A DNA stretch of 6,531 bases from CAYUBI01 sp964443005. GTDB lineage: Bacteria > Margulisbacteria > Riflemargulisbacteria > GWF2-35-9 > CAYUBI01. The stretch covers positions 1 through 6,531 of the forward strand of contig CAYUBI010000094.1 in NCBI GenBank assembly GCA_964443005.1, given 5' to 3'. Positions 1 through 6,213 of the stretch are shown here, in pieces. Each line of letters opens with the position of its first letter. Position 1 is the first letter of the stretch. A program made the translations under genes and the position numbers. Under the pieces are notes generated by a model. The model had not been told where the DNA came from. It ran no database searches and saw only the letters and a program-made list of their open reading frames with translations.

Positions 1-32
1 GACATATTTTCTTGACAACATAGAACAACTAT

Positions 33-49
33 AGTTTTAATTTAAAACT
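33..49. repeat. Perfect 8-bp inverted repeat across the tusA stop codon
   Basis: AGTTTTAA (33-40) and TTAAAACT (42-49) are perfect inverted copies around one central base and span the tusA stop codon (42-44). The lack of a loop and the AT-only core make it a poor intrinsic terminator; a protein-binding palindrome or chance are alternatives. No other feature is visible in bases 1-41. Confidence 0.3.
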
Positions 50-263
50 GAATACTAATACGGTTTGCAGTACCTTCTGCACGACTCCACATAAAAGTTT
101 TTCCCATACGTTCACACCATTTTTTTGTATCATCTAAAAATGTTGGACAGTCTGCTACTAATTCTACTGTATCGCCTGCCTTAAAGTTTTTTGCTTCAAT
201 CGTTAACCGTAGCGTAGGTTGTGGGCATTTTAGCCCTTTTAAATCAAGTACCTTTGTTGCCAT
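42..263 (-). CDS. tusA: TusA/SirA-family sulfur-carrier protein
   Basis: This encodes a 73-residue soluble protein of the TusA family, whose members carry sulfur as a cysteine persulfide between proteins in the cytoplasm. The N-terminus shows the family signature LDLKGLKCPQPTLRL, with the CPxP active-site cysteine at Cys13. A second motif, ADCPTF around residues 37-42, and Cys50 in KKWCER add two further cysteines that E. coli-type TusA lacks; from memory this DCPTF..WC pattern marks a subfamily in anaerobes. The length is normal and there is no signal peptide. The ATG at 263 is fixed by a near-ideal ribosome binding site (AAGGAGGGAG, 7-nt spacing). It is the last gene of the hydrogenase/HdrA operon, 50 bp after mvhD, and may also have its own promoter. 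TusA proteins feed sulfur to sHdr complexes in sulfur oxidisers, so a role with the adjacent HdrA is conceivable but unproven. The family call is secure; the substrate is unknown. Confidence 0.9.
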   Translation of the reverse strand: MATKVLDLKGLKCPQPTLRLTIEAKNFKAGDTVELVADCPTFLDDTKKWCERMGKTFMWSRAEGTANRISIQF

Positions 264-270
264 GTTTGTT

Positions 271-280
271 CTCCCTCCTT
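271..280 (-). promoter_or_regulatory. Strong Shine-Dalgarno of tusA
   Basis: On the minus strand AAGGAGGGAG lies 7 nt before the ATG at 263. It is the best match to the anti-SD sequence in the window and decides the tusA start. It suggests tusA is translated independently and perhaps more strongly than the coupled genes upstream. Confidence 0.85.
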
Positions 281-307
281 TCTCTTAAACGGATTAATGA
301 TATAATA

Positions 308-337
308 ATTATATTATACTGGATGTTTTAATTTCAA
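308..337 (-). promoter_or_regulatory. Candidate internal sigma70-type promoter for tusA
   Basis: On the minus strand TTGAAA (337-332) is followed after 18 bp by a perfect TATAAT (313-308). The -35 lies inside the last codons of mvhD and the -10 just after its stop codon. Transcription from here would start near 301 and give a leader of roughly 38 nt carrying the strong tusA ribosome binding site. The surroundings are very AT-rich, so a chance match is possible. Confidence 0.4.
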
Positions 338-739
338 GGGACCCAGGGTTTTAATGGTAGTGACTGTTTCAGTAATAATACGAACAAATTTTTCGCCTTC
401 ACCAGCTGAAACATAATCAAATATGCATCGTTCTTTTTCAATTCCTATTTGTTCCAAAAGTCGTAGCAACATTTTATGCCGCTGATTTGCACGGTAATTG
501 CCTTCTTTGTAGTGGCAATCTCCTGGATGGCATGCCAGCACCATGACTGCATCAGCTCCTTTGTGAAAGGCTTCAACAATAAATTCTGGATCCAATCTTC
601 CACTGCACATGACGCGAATAATGCTAACATTATTTGGATACGGAGATTGCGCAGCACCTGCTTTGTCTGCTCCAGCATACGAACACCAATTACATAAAAA
701 GCCAACAATTTTTGGTTCAAACACTGCTTTTGTTGTCAT
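314..739 (-). CDS. mvhD: MvhD-like [2Fe-2S] electron-transfer subunit (hydrogenase to HdrA)
   Basis: This encodes a 141-residue soluble protein of the MvhD family, the subunit that links the [NiFe] hydrogenase to HdrA in the MvhADG-HdrABC complex of methanogens. The cysteine pattern is complete: C16-x2-C19 (LCNWC), C45 (MCSGR), and C70-x4-C75 in ACHPGDC, expected to bind one [2Fe-2S] cluster. The GNYRANQRHKMLLRLLEQIG segment after the last cysteine is also typical of the family. The length matches stand-alone MvhD; in some organisms this domain is fused to HdrA. The ATG at 739 overlaps the hdrA stop in an ATGA junction and has AAGGGG 7 nt upstream, so translation is probably coupled to hdrA. 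Its place directly after hdrA supports the role of physical bridge between HdrA and the hydrogenase. Confidence 0.93.
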   Translation of the reverse strand: MTTKAVFEPKIVGFLCNWCSYAGADKAGAAQSPYPNNVSIIRVMCSGRLDPEFIVEAFHKGADAVMVLACHPGDCHYKEGNYRANQRHKMLLRLLEQIGIEKERCIFDYVSAGEGEKFVRIITETVTTIKTLGPLKLKHPV

Positions 740-2694
740 GATAACACCCCTTCGATTTCAGCCATGATTTGTTGATTTGTGAAATGATTGCCAATCATTG
801 CTGCTGCCGGACACGCTGCTACGCACGTGCCGCATCCTTGGCAAATGACTGAATTAACATAAGATTTTTTGTTGTCAGGTTGGTATGAAATTGCTTTGTA
901 TGGGCAAACTGAAATACAAATTTTGCAGCCTGAACATCTGTCTTCATCAACTCTGGCAACAATGGGCTCAATTTCCAGCTTTTTCCCGGGAATCAGACTA
1001 GCTAAAATATGTCCAGTAGCTGCCATGCCTTGTGTCATTGAGGCTGTAATATCTTTGGGATCCTGACACGTTCCTGCTAAATATACACCTTTAATTTTGC
1101 TTTGAAATGCTGATGCACGGCCATGAAGTTCTTCAAAAAATCCTTGTTTATCTGTTGCAACATCTAAAAGCCGTGTGAGTTCTTTTGCGTCATTATTTGC
1201 AACTAAAGCGGGTTCTAAAATAACCATATCTGCCTGAATTGACACAGAATGTCCACTAACATCTTTGCCTGTTATTTTAAGGTGGTCTCCAACAGACGTA
1301 ATGTTAAGTGTGTTAATGTCGCTGTATCGAATAAATTCTGCATGATCATGATGCGCTGATTCAAAAAGAGTGGTTGCTTCTTTTCCACCAAGTACCATTT
1401 CTTTGTACAAGTGGATTATTTTTGTATCATGCAATTTATGATGAATCATGTGATTAAATTTTAGAGCAGATTGGCAACAGACTTTGGAGCAGTATGGTTT
1501 GTGTTTTGAATCCAAGCTGCCTACGCAATGAATAATTGCAATAGATTTTGGTATTGTTCCATCTGCTTTTTGGATACTTCCTTGAGTTGGGCCACTGGAA
1601 GCACTAATTCGTTCAAATTCAAAGCTAGTATAAATGTTATTAATTTTTCCGTATCCTAATTGAGGCAGCTGACTGACATCATATAAATTTGCTCCAACAG
1701 CAATGATAACTGCTCCAACTGTTCTTTCAAAACGTTGTTCTTTTTGGTCAAATTGAATGACACCATCAATAGGGCAGGCAGCAACGCAAGCATTACATTC
1801 TTTGCCATTGAGTTTAAGGCAGATTGTTGGGTCAATGAAGGTTGCATTTGGTAATGAACCAAAAAAAGTAAAGTCTATGGCTTTTCGTTGACTTAAACCA
1901 TAGTTAACTTCATTAGGCGTTGATACAGGACAAGGTGTAACACATTCACCGCATCCAATACAGCCTTCAATTGAAACGTATCTGGGTGCTTGATGAACTG
2001 TGACTTCGAAATTACCAAAAAATCCTTTAACAGTTTCAACAGTAGCTTGTGTGATAACTTCGATATTACTAGCATGAGGACCATGTAATATGTCATCTAA
2101 TAGTGGCTCTAGCATACATGGGCCGCATTCCATGCTTGGAAAAAGTTCTTCGTAGCGAACTGGCATTCCGCCAATCATCGGCGTTTTTTCAACAAGCGTA
2201 ACTTTTCGGCCAGCTTCTGCAAGTGATAAAGCAGCTTTGAGCCCTGCAGGACCTGCGCCAATAATCAGCACATCATTGTGTGTTTCCAGTTGTTGTTTGG
2301 TAAGTGCTTCGTGAAAACGAACGCGTGAAATAGCTCCTTTAAGCAGTGTTATTGTTTTAATTGTAGCTTGTTCAATGTCTGCAGTTACCCATGCAATTTG
2401 TTCGCGAATATTAATCATTTGCATCATATACGGGTTTAGCCCTGCGTCACTTAAAATTTTCCTAAATGTTGATTCATGATCTCTGGGTGAACAAGCTGCA
2501 ATTACAACACGGTCTGGACAATTTTCTTTTAAATGCGTTGTAAACTCAGCTTTTCCTGCTGGTGAACACATTAATCCAATACGCACAACATAATCTACAT
2601 TGGAAATGGATTGAGTTGCTTTTTTAACTTTATCTAAATTAATTTTTTCCGCGATATTGCTTCCACATTCGCACAAATAAACTCCTGTTTTCAT
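736..2694 (-). CDS. hdrA: HdrA-like FAD/iron-sulfur electron-bifurcating subunit
   Basis: This encodes a 652-residue cytoplasmic HdrA-family protein of normal length. An N-terminal domain has C8, C10, C43 and C68 (ACSPRDHE). The FAD-binding Rossmann motif is G146-x-G148-x2-G151, followed by CGPC at 190-193. A ferredoxin-like insertion carries C245/C248/C251/C255 and C292/C300/C303/C307. The thioredoxin-reductase-like part has C390, C402, C406 and C407, and two C-terminal [4Fe-4S] motifs use C587/C590/C593/C597 and C618/C621/C624/C628. HdrA receives electrons from hydrogenase via MvhD and, in characterised complexes, its flavin splits pairs between ferredoxin and HdrBC. The full cysteine set suggests it is functional. 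The ATG at 2694 overlaps the protease stop (ATGA) and has AAGGGGG 6 nt upstream. No hdrB or hdrC gene is present in the window, so the second electron acceptor is unknown; those genes may be elsewhere or replaced by another partner. Confidence 0.95.
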   Translation of the reverse strand: MKTGVYLCECGSNIAEKINLDKVKKATQSISNVDYVVRIGLMCSPAGKAEFTTHLKENCPDRVVIAACSPRDHESTFRKILSDAGLNPYMMQMINIREQIAWVTADIEQATIKTITLLKGAISRVRFHEALTKQQLETHNDVLIIGAGPAGLKAALSLAEAGRKVTLVEKTPMIGGMPVRYEELFPSMECGPCMLEPLLDDILHGPHASNIEVITQATVETVKGFFGNFEVTVHQAPRYVSIEGCIGCGECVTPCPVSTPNEVNYGLSQRKAIDFTFFGSLPNATFIDPTICLKLNGKECNACVAACPIDGVIQFDQKEQRFERTVGAVIIAVGANLYDVSQLPQLGYGKINNIYTSFEFERISASSGPTQGSIQKADGTIPKSIAIIHCVGSLDSKHKPYCSKVCCQSALKFNHMIHHKLHDTKIIHLYKEMVLGGKEATTLFESAHHDHAEFIRYSDINTLNITSVGDHLKITGKDVSGHSVSIQADMVILEPALVANNDAKELTRLLDVATDKQGFFEELHGRASAFQSKIKGVYLAGTCQDPKDITASMTQGMAATGHILASLIPGKKLEIEPIVARVDEDRCSGCKICISVCPYKAISYQPDNKKSYVNSVICQGCGTCVAACPAAAMIGNHFTNQQIMAEIEGVLS

Positions 2695-3215
2695 AAATTT
2701 CCCCCTTTTGCTGCGCTACATGTTGTTTCTTGCTGATTGAGTAAGGACCGAATACTAACTAAAATTTCATGAACGACTTTAGGCACAGATTGCTGAACTG
2801 CAGGCGTTAATGATTCGGTAAATGTTGTGACATCGCTGGCTTCAATACCCCAAATTAGAACTGTGTCAGGGATGCGTTGTCCTGTTAAGGCTGCTAAATC
2901 TAGCGCAAGTGGTAAGGGCGTGTCGTGGGTACTTGTAACATTGCGCGTTTGCATGAGATCATTTAGATGCAAATGTCGGATAGTTCCTGGTTCACATTCA
3001 CCGGTTGTCATAGCATCTATAATAATAACAGTTTCATAACCGACCATACGTTCCATTAAGCGAATACCACCTGCATAGGCTTCTGTTACTGTGACTCTGG
3101 GGTGATTTTCAAATTCAAGCTGAAGTAAGCGCGCTACATGTATGCCAATGGCATCATCTGCAACAATTGGGTTTCCTAAACCAATAATGAGAAGTTGTTG
3201 AGTATCTGTCATCAT
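2691..3215 (-). CDS. [NiFe] hydrogenase maturation endopeptidase (HyaD/HybD/HoxW family)
   Basis: This encodes a 174-residue protease that removes the C-terminal extension of the hydrogenase large subunit after nickel insertion. The family's nickel-sensing residues are visible: GNPIVADDAIG near the N-terminus (Asp21 in the position of E. coli HybD Glu16), IDAM with Asp67 (HybD Asp62), and STHD with His97 (HybD His93). The first residues form a beta strand, LLIIGLGN, as expected. I chose the ATG at 3215, which overlaps the mvhA stop as TAATG; an adjacent ATG at 3212 and a GTG at 3221 are in frame and equally possible. The upstream GGGA is a weak ribosome binding site, so translation probably depends on coupling to mvhA. 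Its position next to mvhA, inside the operon, points to a dedicated protease for this hydrogenase. The last 15 or so residues are poorly conserved in character. Confidence 0.92.
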   Translation of the reverse strand: MMTDTQQLLIIGLGNPIVADDAIGIHVARLLQLEFENHPRVTVTEAYAGGIRLMERMVGYETVIIIDAMTTGECEPGTIRHLHLNDLMQTRNVTSTHDTPLPLALDLAALTGQRIPDTVLIWGIEASDVTTFTESLTPAVQQSVPKVVHEILVSIRSLLNQQETTCSAAKGGNL

Positions 3216-4705
3216 TAGCACGCATCCCGTTGAATCGTTTTGATGAGTTGTCCCTGATTATCATGAATTGCAACAATTAGGGGCATTTTGCCAGGCAAGC
3301 TATGTGTTGCGCACGAGAAACACGGGTCATATAATCGAAAGCCCATTTCAATTTTGTTAAGAAGTCCTTCTTCAACAACAACGCCATGATGAATTAATTT
3401 TTCAGCAGCGCGTTTAATTGTCATTGAAATAGGCGCATAATTATTCGTTGTTCCTACAATCAGATTAACGTTGGTTAAAACCCCTTTTTCGTCAGTTACA
3501 TAATGATGTGTAAGTGTTCCTCTGGGTGCTTCAACAGAACCAACACCTTCTCCAACAATACCTTTGGGGATAACGCGATAATCTTTGGATGTAATTTCTG
3601 GATCTGTTGCAAGTTCTAACATTCGTTCTGCAGCATACAGTAATTCGATTAAACGTGCCCAATGTGTAGCTAATCTGTGATGAATGGGCTCATACCTGCC
3701 ATTCACTTTCTTTTTGCCGAAAGTTTGATAAAAACGATCAAAGTGTTCTTGCGCAAGTGGTGTTGCCATACTGTCTGATACATTTAAGCGAGATAATGGA
3801 CTTGCAGTATACACGCCACTATCTTTGCCATCTACAAAACCTTTCCACCCTACTTTTTTTAGGTAAGGAAATTTTAGATATGTCCATTCCATGACCATTT
3901 CCTGAATATGGTCAGCATAATCTTTCGGTGCATATTTCACGAATTCATTGCCTTCAGGTGCAATGACGCGTATTTGACCATCATAAAAATTAACGCGATT
4001 TTTGCTATCTACCATGCCCATATAATAAGTTTCATGATAATAAATGTCGGATACAATAAGATCTAGATAGGTTTTATTTTGCAGTACAATGTCATTAAAA
4101 GCTTTAAGTGTAAATTGCGCAAATTCAATATTTTGTATAGCTATTTCTTCAATATGTTTGCGTTCTGCTTCGTCTAAGCCTCGGCTCCATCCGCCAGGAA
4201 CTCCGCCAGTAGGATGTATGCCTCTGCCACCTAGCGTTTTAATGACTTCATGATTTCGCTGCCGACAAGCAATGACTTGTTTGCCAATATCTAGGCCAAC
4301 TTTGTGAATGACACCAAGAATGTTTCGTTCACTAGGCGGAGCATCTGGACCAATAATAAAGTCCGGTCCTCCTAATGCATAAAAATGCGTTGTATGATCT
4401 GTGACATAAAACGCACTATATAATAATTCACGAAGTTTTTTTGCTGCAGGTGGAGGTTCAACGCCAAAAACAGCATCTAAGGCTTTGGTTGCAGCCAAGT
4501 GATGAGCTTCAGGACAAACACCACAAATTCGATTGGTAATAACTGGCATATCTTCAACATGGCGTCCAACACAAAACTGTTCAAATCCACGTAATTCAGG
4601 TATTTGAAAATACGTATTAGCAACATTGCCGTTTTTATCTAAAAAAATTTCAATTTTTCCGTGACCTTCTAGCCGTGTGATTGGGTCAATGGTAATGCGT
4701 TTCAT
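3215..4705 (-). CDS. mvhA: [NiFe] hydrogenase large (catalytic) subunit, group 3c Mvh type
   Basis: This encodes a 496-residue catalytic subunit that binds the Ni-Fe(CN)2CO centre and interconverts H2 with protons and electrons. The four nickel ligands are intact: C61 and C64 in RICGVCPEAHH, and C462 and C465 in DPCFSCATH. RLEGHGK near residue 11 carries the conserved Glu13 close to the active site. After His468 there is a 28-residue tail, consistent with cleavage there by the protease encoded next door. The absence of a signal peptide, the length and motif context, together with the linked mvhG, mvhD and hdrA, place it in group 3c (F420-non-reducing, HdrA-linked) rather than among membrane uptake enzymes. 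The ATG at 4705 lies 3 bp after the small-subunit stop, with AAGGAG 6 nt upstream inside the end of mvhG. Group assignment rests on remembered motifs and context, not a tree. Confidence 0.95.
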   Translation of the reverse strand: MKRITIDPITRLEGHGKIEIFLDKNGNVANTYFQIPELRGFEQFCVGRHVEDMPVITNRICGVCPEAHHLAATKALDAVFGVEPPPAAKKLRELLYSAFYVTDHTTHFYALGGPDFIIGPDAPPSERNILGVIHKVGLDIGKQVIACRQRNHEVIKTLGGRGIHPTGGVPGGWSRGLDEAERKHIEEIAIQNIEFAQFTLKAFNDIVLQNKTYLDLIVSDIYYHETYYMGMVDSKNRVNFYDGQIRVIAPEGNEFVKYAPKDYADHIQEMVMEWTYLKFPYLKKVGWKGFVDGKDSGVYTASPLSRLNVSDSMATPLAQEHFDRFYQTFGKKKVNGRYEPIHHRLATHWARLIELLYAAERMLELATDPEITSKDYRVIPKGIVGEGVGSVEAPRGTLTHHYVTDEKGVLTNVNLIVGTTNNYAPISMTIKRAAEKLIHHGVVVEEGLLNKIEMGFRLYDPCFSCATHSLPGKMPLIVAIHDNQGQLIKTIQRDAC

Positions 4706-4708
4706 AGT

Positions 4709-5692
4709 TTACTCCTTTGTCCTTAGCACATTAGCTGATGTGAATTTGTAAAATGACCCTGCCAAATCTGGGATCTCGTCGAGCATATTGCTAACTTGAC
4801 TGTTGATAGTATCTTCGGATGTTCCGATTTGATTGGAAATATCCATAATTGAGCCTAAGGCTGAAATCATTTTTGCTCCTTGATCTTGAACTCCTTCAGG
4901 TGCACCATAGCAGCCAATGCATGGCATGTTTGCAGTAGGACATAATCCGCCACAACCATTTCGGGTTGCAACGCCCATGCATACAATTCCTTGTTCAAGC
5001 AAACATTCTGTTGGATCTGTGATAATTTCGTAAGTACGATAAAATTTAGTAATTTTTTTCTCGGATTTAGTGCGGCTACATTCGCTGCATACTGTAGAGG
5101 TTCCAGCACCCAATATCCCGCCTTTGGGTGGTAATACAGCACCTGATAAAACAGCATGAACTACATTAATTAATTGTGCAGGTTCTGGCGGACAACCAGG
5201 CATATAAAAGTCAACGTCTATAACGCGGTCCAGTGATTTGACTTGTTTGTAAAAAGCTGGAATTGTTAACGTCCCTTCTGGAACTTCGGTAACAGTTTTA
5301 GGCGTAATTGAAAAAGGATTGTCAATGGATTGATTTTTAAAATATACAGATTCAAAATGATCTTTGGATGTGTGCCAATTACTTAAGGCAGGAATGCCAC
5401 CATCTTTGGCACATGCACCGTAAGCAATCAAAATCTTTGACTTTTTTCTTAATAGATGAGCCATTTCTTCGTTTTCTTCAGTTCGAATAGCTCCATTAAA
5501 AAATGTGATAAAGATATGGCCATCTGGCATTGCTTCTACGTCTTTTTTCTTAGTATCCATTAAACATGGGCAAAAAACTAAATTGAAATTTGCATCCACG
5601 TCCAGCAAACTTTCGTGGATATTAGCTAGCGAAACTTCGCATCCTCCACAGCCAGCTGCCCAGTACATCGCAATATTGGGTTTTTCTGTCAT
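4709..5692 (-). CDS. mvhG: [NiFe] hydrogenase small subunit, group 3c Mvh type
   Basis: This encodes the 327-residue electron-transfer subunit that wires the Ni-Fe site to MvhD. The proximal [4Fe-4S] cluster is expected at C15 and C18 (GCGGCE), C94 (YGACAKDGG) and C167 (PGCPPEP). Eight more cysteines, C202, C205, C230, C238, C247, C251, C258 and C261, fit two further clusters as in the three-cluster MvhG. There is no twin-arginine signal peptide and no C-terminal membrane anchor, so the enzyme is cytoplasmic. A CPC pair at 41-43 is an extra cysteine feature without an obvious role. I start at the ATG at 5692 because AAGGGGG sits exactly 6 nt upstream; an in-frame ATG at 5722 would add ten residues unlike the family N-terminus and would place this SD inside the gene. 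This is the first gene of the operon. Confidence 0.94.
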   Translation of the reverse strand: MTEKPNIAMYWAAGCGGCEVSLANIHESLLDVDANFNLVFCPCLMDTKKKDVEAMPDGHIFITFFNGAIRTEENEEMAHLLRKKSKILIAYGACAKDGGIPALSNWHTSKDHFESVYFKNQSIDNPFSITPKTVTEVPEGTLTIPAFYKQVKSLDRVIDVDFYMPGCPPEPAQLINVVHAVLSGAVLPPKGGILGAGTSTVCSECSRTKSEKKITKFYRTYEIITDPTECLLEQGIVCMGVATRNGCGGLCPTANMPCIGCYGAPEGVQDQGAKMISALGSIMDISNQIGTSEDTINSQVSNMLDEIPDLAGSFYKFTSANVLRTKE

Positions 5693-5698
5693 TATAAT

Positions 5699-5705
5699 CC
5701 CCCTT
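5699..5705 (-). promoter_or_regulatory. Shine-Dalgarno that sets the mvhG start
   Basis: AAGGGGG on the minus strand with a 6-nt spacer to the ATG at 5692. The same AAGGGGG with 6-nt spacing occurs before hdrA (2701-2707), so it appears to be a normal strong site in this genome. It favours 5692 over the upstream in-frame ATG at 5722. Confidence 0.8.
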
Positions 5706-5755
5706 ACAAAAATAGTGTACATTTGACCAACTAGAGCAATATATACACATATATA

Positions 5756-5781
5756 ATTATATAGGACGTGTTATTAGTCAA
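5756..5781 (-). promoter_or_regulatory. Candidate promoter region of the hydrogenase operon
   Basis: On the minus strand TTGACT (5781-5776) is a good -35 match and TATAAT (5761-5756) a perfect -10 match, but they are only 14 bp apart, shorter than the usual 16-18. Other AT-rich hexamers at longer spacing (for example TATATA at spacer 20) could serve instead. The location, about 65 bp upstream of the mvhG start, suits an operon promoter. No sigma54-type element is visible. The region is clearly where a promoter should be, but the exact elements are uncertain. Confidence 0.35.
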
Positions 5782-5784
5782 GCA

Positions 5785-5814
5785 TATATTTGAAAAACGT
5801 GGTATATTTGAAAA
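5785..5814. repeat. Two perfect 12-bp direct repeats upstream of the hydrogenase promoter
   Basis: TATATTTGAAAA occurs at 5785-5796 and again at 5803-5814, an 18-bp period. A third, partial copy of the core TTTGAAA lies at 5818-5824. On the minus strand these read TTTTCAAATATA and end just 3 bp before the candidate -35, the usual location for activator sites. Binding by a regulator is inference; no known family site is recognised. Confidence 0.55.
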
Positions 5815-5877
5815 TCTTTTGAAATTCGTTACATATAGTACATATATGTGCCCGGATTTGTCTGCTAAAGCAAACAT

Positions 5878-5915
5878 CTTCCCCATAAAAATGGGGAAGG
5901 GCTGGGTAAGGTGGG
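5878..5915. repeat. Perfect 9-bp hairpin followed by a G-rich tract (REP-like element?)
   Basis: CTTCCCCAT (5878-5886) and ATGGGGAAG (5891-5899) form a perfect 9-bp stem with an AAAA loop. On the plus strand the G-runs continue: GGGG 5893-5896, GGG 5899-5901, GGG 5904-5906 and GGG 5913-5915. Neither strand has a U-run directly after the stem, so it is not a standard intrinsic terminator. Its GC-rich composition contrasts with the AT-rich surroundings. Hairpins of C-run/G-run type followed by a G-rich tail are known as dispersed repeats in many bacterial genomes, so this may be one copy of such a family; that needs the rest of the genome. Confidence 0.6.
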
Positions 5916-5985
5916 ATTTTAGTTGCTTTCTTTATTTTTTGATGCTGCTTTACAGTTCATTTTAATTCAATCATACAACGATTGA

Positions 5986-6213
5986 TTAGGTTGTTTTGCC
6001 AAATCTTTTCATTGCATCCAGTATGGTATAACCAATAACCGATTTTTTTTCATATCTCACCAAAATATCATCATCTGTTAATTCGGTTTCATCAGCGTGA
6101 GCCGGTTTTCGAAAATTAATATAAAGCACGTCTGCTTCCTTATCATAAGAAGACCAAAATTGAGGATGTTGAAAAGAAAGAATCGATGGAATAAGAGCCC
6201 GTACGTTATTCAT
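5986..6213 (-). CDS. DUF2283 protein, probable antitoxin-like partner
   Basis: This encodes a 75-residue protein with the DUF2283 core at about residues 22-70: SSYDKEADVLYINFRKP, then a TELTDDDILVRYE strand-turn-strand and GYTILDAMKRF. The N-terminal extension (roughly residues 1-20) and the C-terminal basic end look complete. Small DUF2283 proteins are commonly encoded beside a small nuclease-like partner and are usually annotated as the antitoxin or partner of such pairs; the biochemical role is not well established. The ATG at 6213 lies inside the end of the upstream gene (ATGAATAA, 8-bp overlap), so the two are translationally coupled. A conventional ribosome binding site is not evident before the start. 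Downstream there is only a weak 6-bp hairpin (5967-5985) without a U-run. Confidence 0.8.
   Translation of the reverse strand: MNNVRALIPSILSFQHPQFWSSYDKEADVLYINFRKPAHADETELTDDDILVRYEKKSVIGYTILDAMKRFGKTT

Larger units (their letters stand above)
5723..5985. other. Non-coding intergenic region between DUF2283 gene and hydrogenase operon
   Basis: No credible gene lies here. A 65-codon plus-strand frame (5768-5965) runs through the direct repeats and the hairpin and has no recognisable protein character. The stretch contains the operon promoter region, the 12-bp direct repeats, a 10-bp palindrome ACATATATGT (5840-5849), an ATATA-rich inverted region (5740-5755) and the hairpin with its G-rich tail. 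Confidence 0.6.

Noticed and set aside
12..40. Plus-strand TTGACA at 12-17 as a promoter
   Set aside because: There is no acceptable -10 at 16-18 bp, and it would transcribe antisense into tusA with no plus-strand gene downstream.
445..720. 91- and 73-codon frames opposite or shifted within mvhD
   Set aside because: They lie entirely inside mvhD, whose cysteine motifs and ribosome binding site are unambiguous.
5768..5965. 65-codon plus-strand open frame upstream of the hydrogenase operon
   Set aside because: It crosses the direct repeats and the hairpin, has no Shine-Dalgarno and no protein-like pattern.
5967..5985. Possible terminator after the DUF2283 gene (TCAATC/GATTGA hairpin)
   Set aside because: The stem is only 6 bp with two G-C pairs and a 7-base loop, and no U-run follows on the minus strand.
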